Shown piece by piece: positions 56,549 to 64,000 of a stretch of 64,000 nucleotides of DNA. The DNA comes from Neptuniibacter sp. 1_MG-2023 (GTDB taxonomy: Bacteria; Pseudomonadota; Gammaproteobacteria; Pseudomonadales; Balneatricaceae). The notes beneath the pieces were generated by a model. That model was not told the origin of the DNA and searched no databases. It saw nothing but the letters and a program-made list of their open reading frames with translations. Each line of letters begins with the position of its first letter. Positions within the stretch are counted from its first letter, which is position 1. The stretch lies in contig NZ_JAUOQR010000010.1 of the NCBI RefSeq assembly GCF_030547185.1, positions 62,001-126,000 of the forward strand. Direction: 5' to 3'. A program made the translations under genes and the position numbers.

Positions 56549-56860
56549 ATGAGCTATGTAACAGAGCAGATTCTAGAAAGTCTTCGAAAAGCTCGGGTAC
56601 GAAAAGGGTTTAGCCAGAGAGAGTTAAGTGCGCGTTCGGGTGTGCCGCAAAGCCATATATCGAAAATCGAGTCTGGCGGTGTTGATTTAAGAATGTCCAG
56701 TTTGATTGCACTTGCCCGTGTACTCGACCTAGAGTTATTTGTTGTGCCTAAAAAGTCTGTGCCAGCTATCAAGTCGATTATTCGAAGCAGCCAAGAGAGC
56801 ATCGACGAAGGTGAGACAATGTCGTCCGCATATCAGTTAGGGGAAGACGACGATGACTAA
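56549..56860 (+). CDS. XRE-family antitoxin (HipB-like)
   Basis: A 103-residue protein with a Cro/C1-type HTH: LRKARVRKGFSQRELSARSGVPQSHISKIESGG and LARVLDLELFVVP. The acidic tail (GEDDDD) may contact the toxin. ATG 56549 has AAGG upstream; TTG 56519 is less likely. It overlaps the HipA-like gene by 8 bp. Confidence 0.88.
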   Translation: MSYVTEQILESLRKARVRKGFSQRELSARSGVPQSHISKIESGGVDLRMSSLIALARVLDLELFVVPKKSVPAIKSIIRSSQESIDEGETMSSAYQLGEDDDD

Positions 56861-58082
56861 TCATGTTTCTACGCTCAACGTGTTGCTCTATGGCGAACCC
56901 ATCGCAACGATCACCAACGTGGGCAATGACAGAACACTTTTTGCTTTTATGGATTCGTACATTCATGACGAATCGCGGCCTGTGTTGGGGCTGGGTTTTA
57001 AAGATGCACTGGGTGGCTTACTGACTAATTTTAAACCGACCCAAACCAAATTAACTCCGTTTTTCTCTAACCTTTTGCCAGAAGAAACCATGCGAAATTA
57101 CCTGGCAGAGCGTGCCGGTGTTAATCCAGCGCGGGAGTTTTTTTTATTGTGGGTACTGGGGCAGGATTTAGCTGGCGCGATCACGGTTGAACCGGCCGAT
57201 GGTGAAGCCTTACCACCTAATGTGCTCCAAGGTATTGAAGATAAAACGAAAATAGATGCTCCAATGCGTTTTTCATTGGCGGGTGTGCAATTGAAGTTTT
57301 CAGCCGTACAACAGGCAAACGGTGGTTTGACCATTCCAGCAACCGGTAAAGGTGGCTCTTGGATTGTAAAATTACCGTCGTCTCGATTTGAAGCAGTGCC
57401 AGAAAATGAATATTCGATGATGGAATTGGCGCGCATGTTAGGCATGAATGTGCCGGAGACTCAGCTACTCCCCATTAACCAGATTGCTAATATCCCAGAT
57501 GGTATTGGTAAATTTGGTGATGCTTTTAAAAATGCTCAGGCGTTTGTGATCAAGCGCTTTGATCGTGCAGGTGATCAAGCCGTACATATTGAAGATTTTG
57601 CGCAAGTGTTTGGCGTCTATCCTCAAGATAAATACAAAAAAGCCAGTATGCGCAATATTGCTCAGGTTATCGGCATCGAAGGTCAAGACGAGGACATCGC
57701 AGAATTTACACGCAGATTGGTGTTCAATACGTTAATTGGCAATGCCGATATGCATTTGAAGAATTGGTCTGTGATTTACAAAGACAAGCGCACGGCATCC
57801 ATTGCGCCCGCTTATGACTTTGTTTCGACCATTCCCTATATCCCCGATGATAGTGCGTCGTTAAAGGTTAGCCGTAGCAAGAAATTCAGTGATTTCACGC
57901 TGGATGAGTTATCACACTTAGCCGCTAAAGCCATGTTGCCAGAAAAATTGGTGTTAGATACCGCCAAGCAAACCGTGGCAGGCTTTCATGAAATCTGGGC
58001 GAAAGAAAAAGCGCATTTACCCCTTACCAAGTCGATGATTGAAGCAATCGAAACACACTTACGAAGCATACCGCTTCGCTAA
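56853..58082 (+). CDS. second HipA-family kinase toxin
   Basis: A 409-residue HipA-like protein. FSLAGVQLKFSAV is the Gly-rich loop with the KFS motif, WIVKLPSSRF contains the ATP-binding Lys, GNADMHLKNWSVIY near residue 295 is the catalytic loop, and APAYDFVSTI carries the metal Asp. It belongs to a HipA subgroup different from the one at 39288 and shares little sequence with it beyond these motifs. Confidence 0.92.
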   Translation: MTNHVSTLNVLLYGEPIATITNVGNDRTLFAFMDSYIHDESRPVLGLGFKDALGGLLTNFKPTQTKLTPFFSNLLPEETMRNYLAERAGVNPAREFFLLWVLGQDLAGAITVEPADGEALPPNVLQGIEDKTKIDAPMRFSLAGVQLKFSAVQQANGGLTIPATGKGGSWIVKLPSSRFEAVPENEYSMMELARMLGMNVPETQLLPINQIANIPDGIGKFGDAFKNAQAFVIKRFDRAGDQAVHIEDFAQVFGVYPQDKYKKASMRNIAQVIGIEGQDEDIAEFTRRLVFNTLIGNADMHLKNWSVIYKDKRTASIAPAYDFVSTIPYIPDDSASLKVSRSKKFSDFTLDELSHLAAKAMLPEKLVLDTAKQTVAGFHEIWAKEKAHLPLTKSMIEAIETHLRSIPLR

Positions 58083-58244
58083 AATGAGAACCGACGCGTA
58101 CAGAAATGCAGAGGCGTCGGCCATAGTGGCTTGAAGATTATGTTTAGTGACCTATTTTTGTCAATCAAAGCCCACAATTGCCCCATTCCTTGGGGCAGTT
58201 TAATTTCCTCTTATTCACCTTCTAAAGCTTGTGGTATCAAATGT

Positions 58245-58278
58245 TGCCCCATTGTCCCAACTGCCCACGGTAAGTGAG
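58245..58278 (+). repeat. 34-bp direct repeat, right copy
   Basis: Partner of 56373–56406 (29 of 34 identical), 162 bp after the HipA stop. Nearby at 58168–58190 there are two more TGGGGCA motifs in opposite orientations. Confidence 0.65.
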
Positions 58279-58293
58279 CAAGTGGGTGGCTAG

Positions 58294-58632
58294 TTAGTTT
58301 CGCCTGTATGGCTTTTTTGGCATACGGCTGCGTTTGCCATCGAAGAACGCCAATACTCTGAACCAATAGAGGGATTCTTCATAACCTAGGCTATACGTTG
58401 GGCGTGCAGGCGGGATGAGTCCTAGTTTACGTCCTAGGCTGACAATCACGTAGAATGTGAGTTTTAGCGTCAGCCACGGGGCGAGAACCACCAATGTCGT
58501 CAGGCAATATCGGGTAAGTGTGTAGCCTACGCCATGAGATTGCTCGAGTAAGGCAATGCCAATACACCAGCCAAGGCCTGCCAGCATGGCTATTGGAAAG
58601 GTAATGGGGGCGAGTCGCATCATCAGTCGCAT
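58294..58632 (-). CDS. small membrane protein next to the integrase
   Basis: A 112-residue protein with two hydrophobic segments (about 6–28 and 38–66) and a basic C-terminus (GKRSRMPKKPYRRN). Not recognised. ATG 58632 follows the integrase stop by 1 base with AGGAGGG 9 bases upstream, so translation is likely coupled with the integrase. Confidence 0.65.
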   Translation of the reverse strand: MRLMMRLAPITFPIAMLAGLGWCIGIALLEQSHGVGYTLTRYCLTTLVVLAPWLTLKLTFYVIVSLGRKLGLIPPARPTYSLGYEESLYWFRVLAFFDGKRSRMPKKPYRRN

Positions 58633-58633
58633 G

Positions 58634-59884
58634 TTAACGCCCTCCTGTGTGGTGTTGTGAAGCGGGCTCAAAGTTCACCAGCGGTTCGATCACATCAGCT
58701 ACGGTTTGATGGGCAATACGGCGCTCTTCAAAGTAATCGTGGCGGTCGTAGATGCCCTCAACGCCTTTTAGCTTATGGTTAAGACAGCGTTCGGCCACGT
58801 TGCCTGCGATACCCAAAGAGGCGGCAAGGCTGCGAAAGGTGCGGCGCAAATCGTGTACGGTGAATTGTTCAAGTTTGCCCATTTTATTGGGTGGCTGCTT
58901 TTTGCGCCCAGGCTCGCGACCAAAGAGTTTAGAAATGGCACGGTTCAGTGTATCTGGCCCCATATGTGGACGATGGCTTGCTCGTCTGGCAGGGAAAACA
59001 TAAGGCGAGCCACAAGCGCGGACTTGCAGCTCGTTAAACCAGGCAATGGCTTGGCGCGGTAAGGGGATGCTAATGGGCACGCCGGTTTTGCTGCGTTCTT
59101 TGGGCAGATCCCACACGCCTGTGGTTAAATCTATTTCACGCCACATGGCTTCGCACAATTCGCTTTTGCGCACGCCCAACACCAAAAACAGGCAGCAAGC
59201 GAGGTAGTTATCGCGGCCAAAGCTATTGATATGGGTATGAAACACGCTGAAGGCGTAGTGAATTTCCTCTTTGCTGAGCATCCTGTCTTTACTGGACTCC
59301 ACGCCACCGGCATCGTCCACGGTAAATGCTGCGGCTGGGTTATTCAGCGTTAAGTCGAGCTTTATCGCATGTCGAAACAGCTGCTTCATGTACATCAAGG
59401 TATCGTTGGCGATGGTAGGGCGTTTACTTTCTTGAATGCGCTCTAATACTTCGCGCACGTCACGTGCAGTCACCTCAGCAATACACTTAATGCCAATGAC
59501 TGGGCTTATGTCTTTGGTGTAAACCCGATACGGAATCTTGGGATGCTTTAGTCGTCGGCTCAGATCGGTTCGATATCAGTCATGGAACAATTGATCCACG
59601 GTTTCAATGTCAGGTAACTCGATTTTCTGTTTCTCTAGCAGAGGATCTATGCCGTCACGTACTTCCTTTCGAAAGTATGCGGCGGCAATTCTAGCGTCTG
59701 CCAACGACATTAAAGGAAATTGCCCCAAGGTTGCTTCCCGTCTTCCTTTGGCTGTGGTGTAGCGGATCATCCAGTAAGGCGAGCCCTGTTTGCGGACGCA
59801 AAAGTATAGACCTTCACCATCTGAATATTTTTTTGGTTCGGCTTTGCTGTATGCAATAACCTGTTTTGCTGTGAGTTTTCCCAT
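58634..59884 (-). pseudogene. P4-type tyrosine integrase interrupted by one in-frame TGA
   Basis: The N-terminal part (59884 to 59579) has the DUF4102 arm-binding domain: MGKLTAKQVIAYSKAEPKKY, GLYFCVRKQGSPYWMIRY and REATLGQFPLMSLADAR. The C-terminal part (from 59473) has the core-binding and catalytic domains: LVLGVRKSELCEAMW (first Arg), FTVHDLRRTFRSLA (His-x-x-Arg), and LNHKLKGVEGIYDRHDY with the Tyr. Both parts are in the same frame, and the codons between them read on (YRTDLSRRLKHPKIPYRVY). The only break is TGA at 59576–59578 where related integrases have Trp (HDW). Either the integrase is dead, or the stop is read through, or it is a sequencing error. The true start is ATG 59884 with GGAG upstream. 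Confidence 0.88.
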
Positions 59885-60135
59885 GTTTACTCCATAGTTG
59901 CTGAAATAATGGAGGGGGCAATAATGGCTGCCCACCACCGATTTGCTTATTGAATCAGCAGCTAACCTGTTGTGGTGGCGAGTTAAATGCGAAAATTGGG
60001 CAACTTACTGCTCACCAATTTGCTCACCGCAAAACGCTTATTGAGCCAAAATGAGGGGGCTGCCCACCATTCTGCCCACCACTAAACAGGTAGTTGGTAA
60101 CGGACATCTGCAAACCGATTTGGACGGGAAAAATA
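59885..60135. promoter_or_regulatory. probable integrase arm-site region
   Basis: Five direct copies of TGCYCACC(A/G): 59929, 60009, 60021, 60061 and 60073. Two pairs have an exact 12-bp step. This is the expected place and form for arm-type sites next to a P4-type integrase. Confidence 0.55.
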
Positions 60136-60136
60136 A

Positions 60137-60184
60137 AAAAGCCCTGTATTTTCAATGCTCTTCACAAGGTAATACGGGGCTTTT
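60137..60184 (-). terminator. terminator of yicC
   Basis: AAAAGCCCTGTATT and AATACGGGGCTTTT form a 14-bp stem with one wobble pair and a 20-base loop, with a T-run on the minus strand. It lies 38 bp after the yicC stop and probably marks native backbone right of the island. Confidence 0.8.
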
Positions 60185-60221
60185 AAGACATTCTTGGACG
60201 GGTAACTTTCTACCAAGAAAC

Positions 60222-61085
60222 CTATTCGATGTTTTGAATCTGCTCTCGCATCTGCTCAATAAGCACTTTAAGTTCAACTGCGCATTGGGTAGTGCTGGCG
60301 ACAATTGATTTTGAAGAGAGTGTGTTCGCTTCCCGGTTAAGCTCCTGCATAAGGAAGTCTAAACGGCGGCCGACGGGCCCCTTCTGTTTTAAAACACGGC
60401 GCACTTCTTGAACATGGGTGTCTAAACGATCCATCTCTTCGTCTACGTCAGCTTTTTGCGCCAGTAATGCAATCTCTTGCTCTAACCTACCTTCATCTAG
60501 GTCAGCTTTTAGTTCAGCAAGGCGCTGGGCTAAGTTTTCTCGCTGATTTTGCAGGATTTTAGGCATGCTTTCGCGCACTTCTGCCACTATAGCGCTAATC
60601 GCGTCTAACCGTTGATTGATTAATGTCGCGAGCTCGACACCTTCACGCCCTCGCCCTTCCAGCATGTCATCCAGCGCTTTAGTAAAAAGTGCTTTTGCTG
60701 AGTTTTTAACGAGATCCATATCTAATTTGGTGTCTTGTAGAACGCCAGGCCAACGTAATAACTCTAAAGCGTCTAAAGGTTGGTGATTCTCAACCATCGC
60801 TTGTAACGACTCAGCGGCCTGAATAACTTCTTTAGCATAAGGTTTATTAACCACAAGTTGTTGCTCTGTGGCTTCAGGATTAAATCGCAGCGTACATTCA
60901 ACTTTGCCACGACTCAGTGCTTTTCGCAGCGTTTCGCGTAAGAAGCCCTCCAGTTCTTTTAGGTTATCGGGCAAACGCAAGTGAGGTTCTAGGTAACGAT
61001 GGTTAACTGATCTGATCTCCCAACTAAGGGAACCCCATTCATGCTCGGCTTCCTGTCGAGCAAAAGCTGTCATGCTGCGTGTCAT
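60222..61085 (-). CDS. yicC: YicC-family endoribonuclease
   Basis: A 287-residue YicC protein: MTRSMTAFARQE at the start, SWEIRSVNHRYLE, RGKVECTLRF, and the conserved C-terminus GRRLDFLMQELNREANTLSSKS. E. coli YicC acts in RNA decay. ATG 61085 matches the family start; ATG 61094 would add three residues. The gene is normally adjacent to gmk. The 3' end faces the island but appears intact. Confidence 0.95.
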   Translation of the reverse strand: MTRSMTAFARQEAEHEWGSLSWEIRSVNHRYLEPHLRLPDNLKELEGFLRETLRKALSRGKVECTLRFNPEATEQQLVVNKPYAKEVIQAAESLQAMVENHQPLDALELLRWPGVLQDTKLDMDLVKNSAKALFTKALDDMLEGRGREGVELATLINQRLDAISAIVAEVRESMPKILQNQRENLAQRLAELKADLDEGRLEQEIALLAQKADVDEEMDRLDTHVQEVRRVLKQKGPVGRRLDFLMQELNREANTLSSKSIVASTTQCAVELKVLIEQMREQIQNIE

Positions 61086-61187
61086 ATGATCCATTCTCGA
61101 TTAAAATGCGTTATTGAATACAATTGTAACAGTCTGGCACCGCTCTGCCACGCCATGACTGACTAGAAAATTGATTAAAGGACCGGC

Positions 61188-61958
61188 ATGACTTCATCTA
61201 TCTCAGAACAACTGCAAAATCTTGGTATCAGCAAGCATCGTCCAAGTGGACGTGAAAACGATCAGATGCGTGAGGTTAAGATCACACGTAACTTCACTAT
61301 GCATGCGGAAGGCTCTGTATTAGTTGAGTTCGGCAATACCAAGGTCCTTTGTACAGCAACGGTTGAGCGTGGTGTACCGCGCTTTTTACGTGGTTCTGGC
61401 CAAGGCTGGGTGACTGCTGAATATGGTATGTTGCCCCGGGCAACCACTAGCCGTACAGGCCGTGAAGCGGCTCGCGGTAAGCAGAGTGGCCGTACGGTTG
61501 AGATTCAACGTCTGATTGGTCGCTCTTTACGTGCGGCACTGAACCTTAAGAAGATGGGCGAAAACACTATTACAATCGATTGTGATGTATTACAGGCAGA
61601 CGGTGGCACACGTACGGCATCGATCACGGGTGCTTTTGTAGCCTTACAGGATGCGATTAATGTGTTGAAAAAAGATAAGCATGGCGCGATGAAGGGCGAC
61701 CCCGTTGTTCAGGCGATTGCTGCTGTGTCTGTAGGCATCTATGACGGTGAGGCGGTGCTGGATTTAGATTACGCTGAGGATAGTAAAGCAGAAACCGATA
61801 TGAATGTTGTGATGACAAGCAAAGGCGGCTTTATTGAGGTTCAGGGAACCGCCGAGGGTGCGCCTTATTCTCAGGAAGAGTTGAATGCAATGCTTGATCT
61901 CGCCCGCAAAGGGATTAATGAGTTAGTCGAAGCGCAAAAGATAGCATTGGCTGAATAG
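61188..61958 (+). CDS. rph: ribonuclease PH
   Basis: A 256-residue 3' exoribonuclease that trims tRNA 3' ends by phosphorolysis. Family blocks: [89 protein letters not shown]. It has about 17 extra residues before the usual RPSGR start; AAAGGA at good spacing supports this longer form. Confidence 0.95.
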   Translation: MTSSISEQLQNLGISKHRPSGRENDQMREVKITRNFTMHAEGSVLVEFGNTKVLCTATVERGVPRFLRGSGQGWVTAEYGMLPRATTSRTGREAARGKQSGRTVEIQRLIGRSLRAALNLKKMGENTITIDCDVLQADGGTRTASITGAFVALQDAINVLKKDKHGAMKGDPVVQAIAAVSVGIYDGEAVLDLDYAEDSKAETDMNVVMTSKGGFIEVQGTAEGAPYSQEELNAMLDLARKGINELVEAQKIALAE

Positions 61959-61974
61959 CCTTTCGTTAGCGCAC

Positions 61975-62004
61975 AAAAAAAGGAGCGATTAAGCTCCTTT
62001 TTTT
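61975..62004. terminator. bidirectional rho-independent terminator (rph / crc)
   Basis: A7-GGAGC, 6-base loop, GCTCC-T7; serves both convergent genes. Confidence 0.9.
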
Positions 62005-62019
62005 AATTGTGCTACGCCG

Positions 62020-62790
62020 TTAGCCAATATCATAATCAATAATAATCGGCGCGTGTTCGCTAAATGATTGATCCCGATAGATCCGTGCGTTTTTGACTGT
62101 TTTACGCAGATTAGCCGTAGTAATCTGATAATCTAAACGCGCACCTTCATTAAGCTTACGAGCACGATTGTAACCAGGCCACCAGCTGAATTGGCGCTCT
62201 GCTTTGTTTATCTGACGGAACGCATCCACATAACCCATCTCATCAAAAATATCAGCCATCCAATCACGCTCAACTTGTAAAAAGCCGGAAACAGTTTGGT
62301 TGGCATACCAGTTACTTAGATCTACGGTTTTATGGGCAATATTTGTCGTGCCACAGAAGATAAATTCGCGGCGTTTACGTAAGGTTTTACTCAAATGCCC
62401 TAAAAATTCGACCATAAAGGCTTCTTTTTCTTGCTGAGCTTCTTCGCTCTTCAAACCTGAAGGGATAAAAAAAGAAGAAACACTTACATGTTCAAAGTCC
62501 GCCTGGATAAAACGGCCATGTTGGTCGCATAACTCAAAGCCTAAACCGGTCATGATCGCTTTAGGTATCTCACGAGTGTAGATCGCAACGCCGCTATAGC
62601 CATCTTCCCAAGCATCAAAGAAATAGGAGTGATAGCCTTCCGGATGGTAGCGCTCATCATCGAGCTGATATTCTTTTGCTCGCAAATCCTGCAAGCAAAT
62701 AACATCAGCGTCCTGTTGGACCATCCAATCGAAGAAGCCGTTTTCTGCAGCCTGTTCAATACCTTGAGCATTGAAGGTGATGACGCGCAT
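62020..62790 (-). CDS. crc: Crc-type catabolite repression control protein
   Basis: A 256-residue protein of the exonuclease III fold. It follows Pseudomonas Crc closely: MRVITFNAQGIEQA, QDADVICLQDLRA, GLGFELCDQHGRFIQADFEHVSVSSFFIPSGL, RRKRREFIFCG-like KRREFIFCGTTNIAH, GYVDAFRQINK and FSEHAPIIIDYD. The GDFN catalytic Asp-Asn of true nucleases reads GTTN here, and SDHAP reads SEHAP, so nuclease activity is unlikely. Crc acts with Hfq to block translation of catabolic genes. The family assignment also fits its place next to pyrE. ATG 62790 is preferred over upstream 62826. Confidence 0.88.
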   Translation of the reverse strand: MRVITFNAQGIEQAAENGFFDWMVQQDADVICLQDLRAKEYQLDDERYHPEGYHSYFFDAWEDGYSGVAIYTREIPKAIMTGLGFELCDQHGRFIQADFEHVSVSSFFIPSGLKSEEAQQEKEAFMVEFLGHLSKTLRKRREFIFCGTTNIAHKTVDLSNWYANQTVSGFLQVERDWMADIFDEMGYVDAFRQINKAERQFSWWPGYNRARKLNEGARLDYQITTANLRKTVKNARIYRDQSFSEHAPIIIDYDIG

Positions 62791-62975
62791 AGAGTGTGTT
62801 CCTGTCTGAAAGCAGACCAATAGCAAATTAGTATTATTTTTAATCTGAAGGTCGAATTGTATAGCGAAGTGAACAAAAATGAAATTTTTTGCTGCATATC
62901 AGAACAATGGAGCCGAAGGCCGCTCGCTGGTAGAATAGCGCCTGCCTATTTACCCCCTATTCATCGGAGATTGCT

Positions 62976-63623
62976 ATGCAGGATTATCAGCGTGAGTTTA
63001 TTGAGTTTGCTATTGAACAGAACGTGCTACGCTTTGGCGAATTCACGCTTAAATCCGGCCGTACAAGCCCTTACTTTTTTAATGCCGGATTATTTAATAC
63101 CGGTAGCGCACTCGCTAAATTGGGCCGTTTTTATGCCCAAGCGATTAAAAACTCGGGGGTTTCATTTGATGTTTTATTAGGCCCTGCCTATAAAGGGATT
63201 CCGCTAGCAGCAACTACCGCCGTCGCGTTGGCCGATCATCACGGCGATGATGTTCCTTATGTATTTAATCGTAAAGAAGCTAAAACCCATGGCGAAGGCG
63301 GCAGCTTAGTAGGTGCAGCTCTCGAAGGCGGTGTCATGATCATTGATGATGTGATCACTGCTGGAACAGCTATTCGTGAAGTAATGACGATTATTGATCA
63401 AGCAGGCGCAACACCGGCTGGGGTTGTAATCGCACTTAACCGTCAGGAAAAAGGTAAAGGCGAATTGTCCGCGATCCAAGAGGTCGAACGAGATTACAAT
63501 ATGCCTGTTATCAGTATCGTGAGTTTAGGTGATCTTATCGATTACTTAACGGAAAAAGGTGATAAAGCGGAAGAACTTGCGTCGATCCGTAAATATCGTG
63601 ACGAATATGGTATAGAAGCTTAA
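62976..63623 (+). CDS. pyrE: orotate phosphoribosyltransferase
   Basis: A 215-residue enzyme joining orotate and PRPP to OMP in pyrimidine synthesis. Start [47 protein letters not shown] and the PRPP loop [16 protein letters not shown] near 120–135 are diagnostic. Divergent from crc, as in Pseudomonas. Confidence 0.96.
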   Translation: MQDYQREFIEFAIEQNVLRFGEFTLKSGRTSPYFFNAGLFNTGSALAKLGRFYAQAIKNSGVSFDVLLGPAYKGIPLAATTAVALADHHGDDVPYVFNRKEAKTHGEGGSLVGAALEGGVMIIDDVITAGTAIREVMTIIDQAGATPAGVVIALNRQEKGKGELSAIQEVERDYNMPVISIVSLGDLIDYLTEKGDKAEELASIRKYRDEYGIEA

Positions 63624-63639
63624 AGAGTAATGACCTGAG

Positions 63640-63668
63640 TTAGAGCGGCGTTTATTGAGCCGCTCTAA
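63640..63668. terminator. hairpin between pyrE and the mshP-like gene
   Basis: Perfect 10-bp arms TTAGAGCGGC / GCCGCTCTAA with a 9-base loop. The stop codon of the minus-strand gene falls in the loop. No T-run. Confidence 0.5.
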
Positions 63669-64000
63669 TGACTACACGCCTAGATGCACCATCTAAGCCA
63701 TCCCCTCCACAAAACCCCGTACTATCTATAGTCCAGAACTGCCCGACAGATGAGCTCACCGTATAGTAATAAACTTCAGCGTAGCAATCTTTAAGACCCG
63801 TGACAGAAAAACGTGAGTTGGACGTTGGCCCTGGCCAATAATCCCAGTTTGTGGGCATGCTCCCAACAGCGGCAGAAGCAGTACAACCTGATACCCCATG
63901 TTCTAAACAGGTTAACTCTAGCTCTATCCCTGTCTGAGCGGCTGTAATAGCTCTAGCGCCTAAAAACTCCTGTGCAGTAACATTCTGACCTATAGAAAAA
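63652..64000 (-). CDS. MshP-like pilus biogenesis protein (5' part outside window)
   Basis: The open frame runs from the window edge to the stop at 63652, giving 115 residues. FLGARAITAAQTGIELELTC is the class of helix seen after the membrane segment of MshP/PilX-type minor pilins. GLKDCYAEVYYYTV and a C-terminal STGFCGGDGLDGASRRVVI resemble MSHA biogenesis protein MshP. Four Cys could form two disulfides. MSHA pili attach marine bacteria to surfaces. Other msh genes would lie beyond 64000. Confidence 0.65.
   Translation of the reverse strand, partial: FSIGQNVTAQEFLGARAITAAQTGIELELTCLEHGVSGCTASAAVGSMPTNWDYWPGPTSNSRFSVTGLKDCYAEVYYYTVSSSVGQFWTIDSTGFCGGDGLDGASRRVVIRAAQ

Noticed and set aside
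58634-59938. Two separate genes for the integrase halves
   Set aside because: Both halves are in one frame and together form a single P4-type integrase; one TGA separates them.
60085-60221. tRNA or tmRNA attachment site next to the integrase
   Set aside because: No cloverleaf or tmRNA end was recognised; the segment holds the yicC terminator instead.
38850-60230. Exact direct repeat marking both island ends
   Set aside because: Sequence near yicC (60.08–60.23 kb) was compared by eye with 37.7–38.9 kb and no copy was found, so the left end stays undefined.
62020-62790. Exodeoxyribonuclease III
   Set aside because: Catalytic positions are substituted and the sequence follows Crc.

Overview
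The window looks like the chromosome of a marine gammaproteobacterium close to Oceanospirillales/Pseudomonadales. The housekeeping block pyrE–crc–rph–yicC and gmk–rpoZ–spoT has the gene content and relative order known from Pseudomonas. It includes a Crc-type ExoIII homologue that has lost catalytic residues, plus Rsd/AlgQ, a Mip/FkpA foldase, GshA, a DctB-like kinase and an MshP-like pilus gene. The genus assignment is inference; no rRNA or tRNA gene was seen.

Layout. 1–17.2 kb is backbone: a cut-off DctB-like sensor kinase, pyruvate kinase, gshA, a FliL-like protein, rsd, a WD40 lipoprotein, an FKBP foldase, a TIGR02444 protein, a YheS-type ABC-F ATPase, an HDOD protein, gamma-glutamyltransferase, spoT, rpoZ and gmk. 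17.5–25.7 kb holds an M23 peptidoglycan peptidase and then a metabolic cluster: a DUF1445 protein, pxpA, pxpB, pxpC and a DUF4392 protein. DUF1445 and DUF4392 are the two halves of D-glutamate cyclase. A LysR regulator and a D-amino-acid aminotransferase follow. Together they suggest a D-Ala/D-Glu to 5-oxoproline to glutamate route, perhaps for peptidoglycan-derived D-amino acids. 25.9–37.7 kb is a two-gene surface operon on the minus strand: a 2588-residue secreted protein made of DUF11 and SdrD-B-like repeats, overlapping by 4 bp a 1334-residue OmpA-domain/beta-barrel protein.

38.6–60.2 kb is an integrated genomic island. From the left it carries a hipBA-like toxin–antitoxin pair with clear operator repeats, an AlpA-like regulator, a DUF927 ATPase, an XRE regulator, and a type I restriction–modification operon. 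The operon order is hsdM, hsdS, a PHP–SMC-like ATPase (TrlF-like), an AlbA_2/Schlafen-like ATP-binding protein, then hsdR and a YgjP-type metallopeptidase. Further right are an unrecognised ORF, a repeat-rich non-coding stretch, a second hipBA-like pair bracketed by 34-bp direct repeats, a small membrane protein, and a P4-type integrase interrupted by one in-frame TGA. Between the integrase and yicC lies an array of short direct repeats that looks like integrase arm sites. Relative to the Pseudomonas order, about 43 kb separates gmk from yicC.

60.2–64 kb returns to backbone: yicC, rph, crc, pyrE and the 3' part of an mshP-like gene.

The three most unusual items are the split D-glutamate cyclase/5-oxoprolinase cluster, the giant repeat protein with its overlapping barrel partner, and the composite restriction operon with two extra nucleotide-dependent genes inserted before hsdR. 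All family assignments come from reading motifs by eye; no database search was run.
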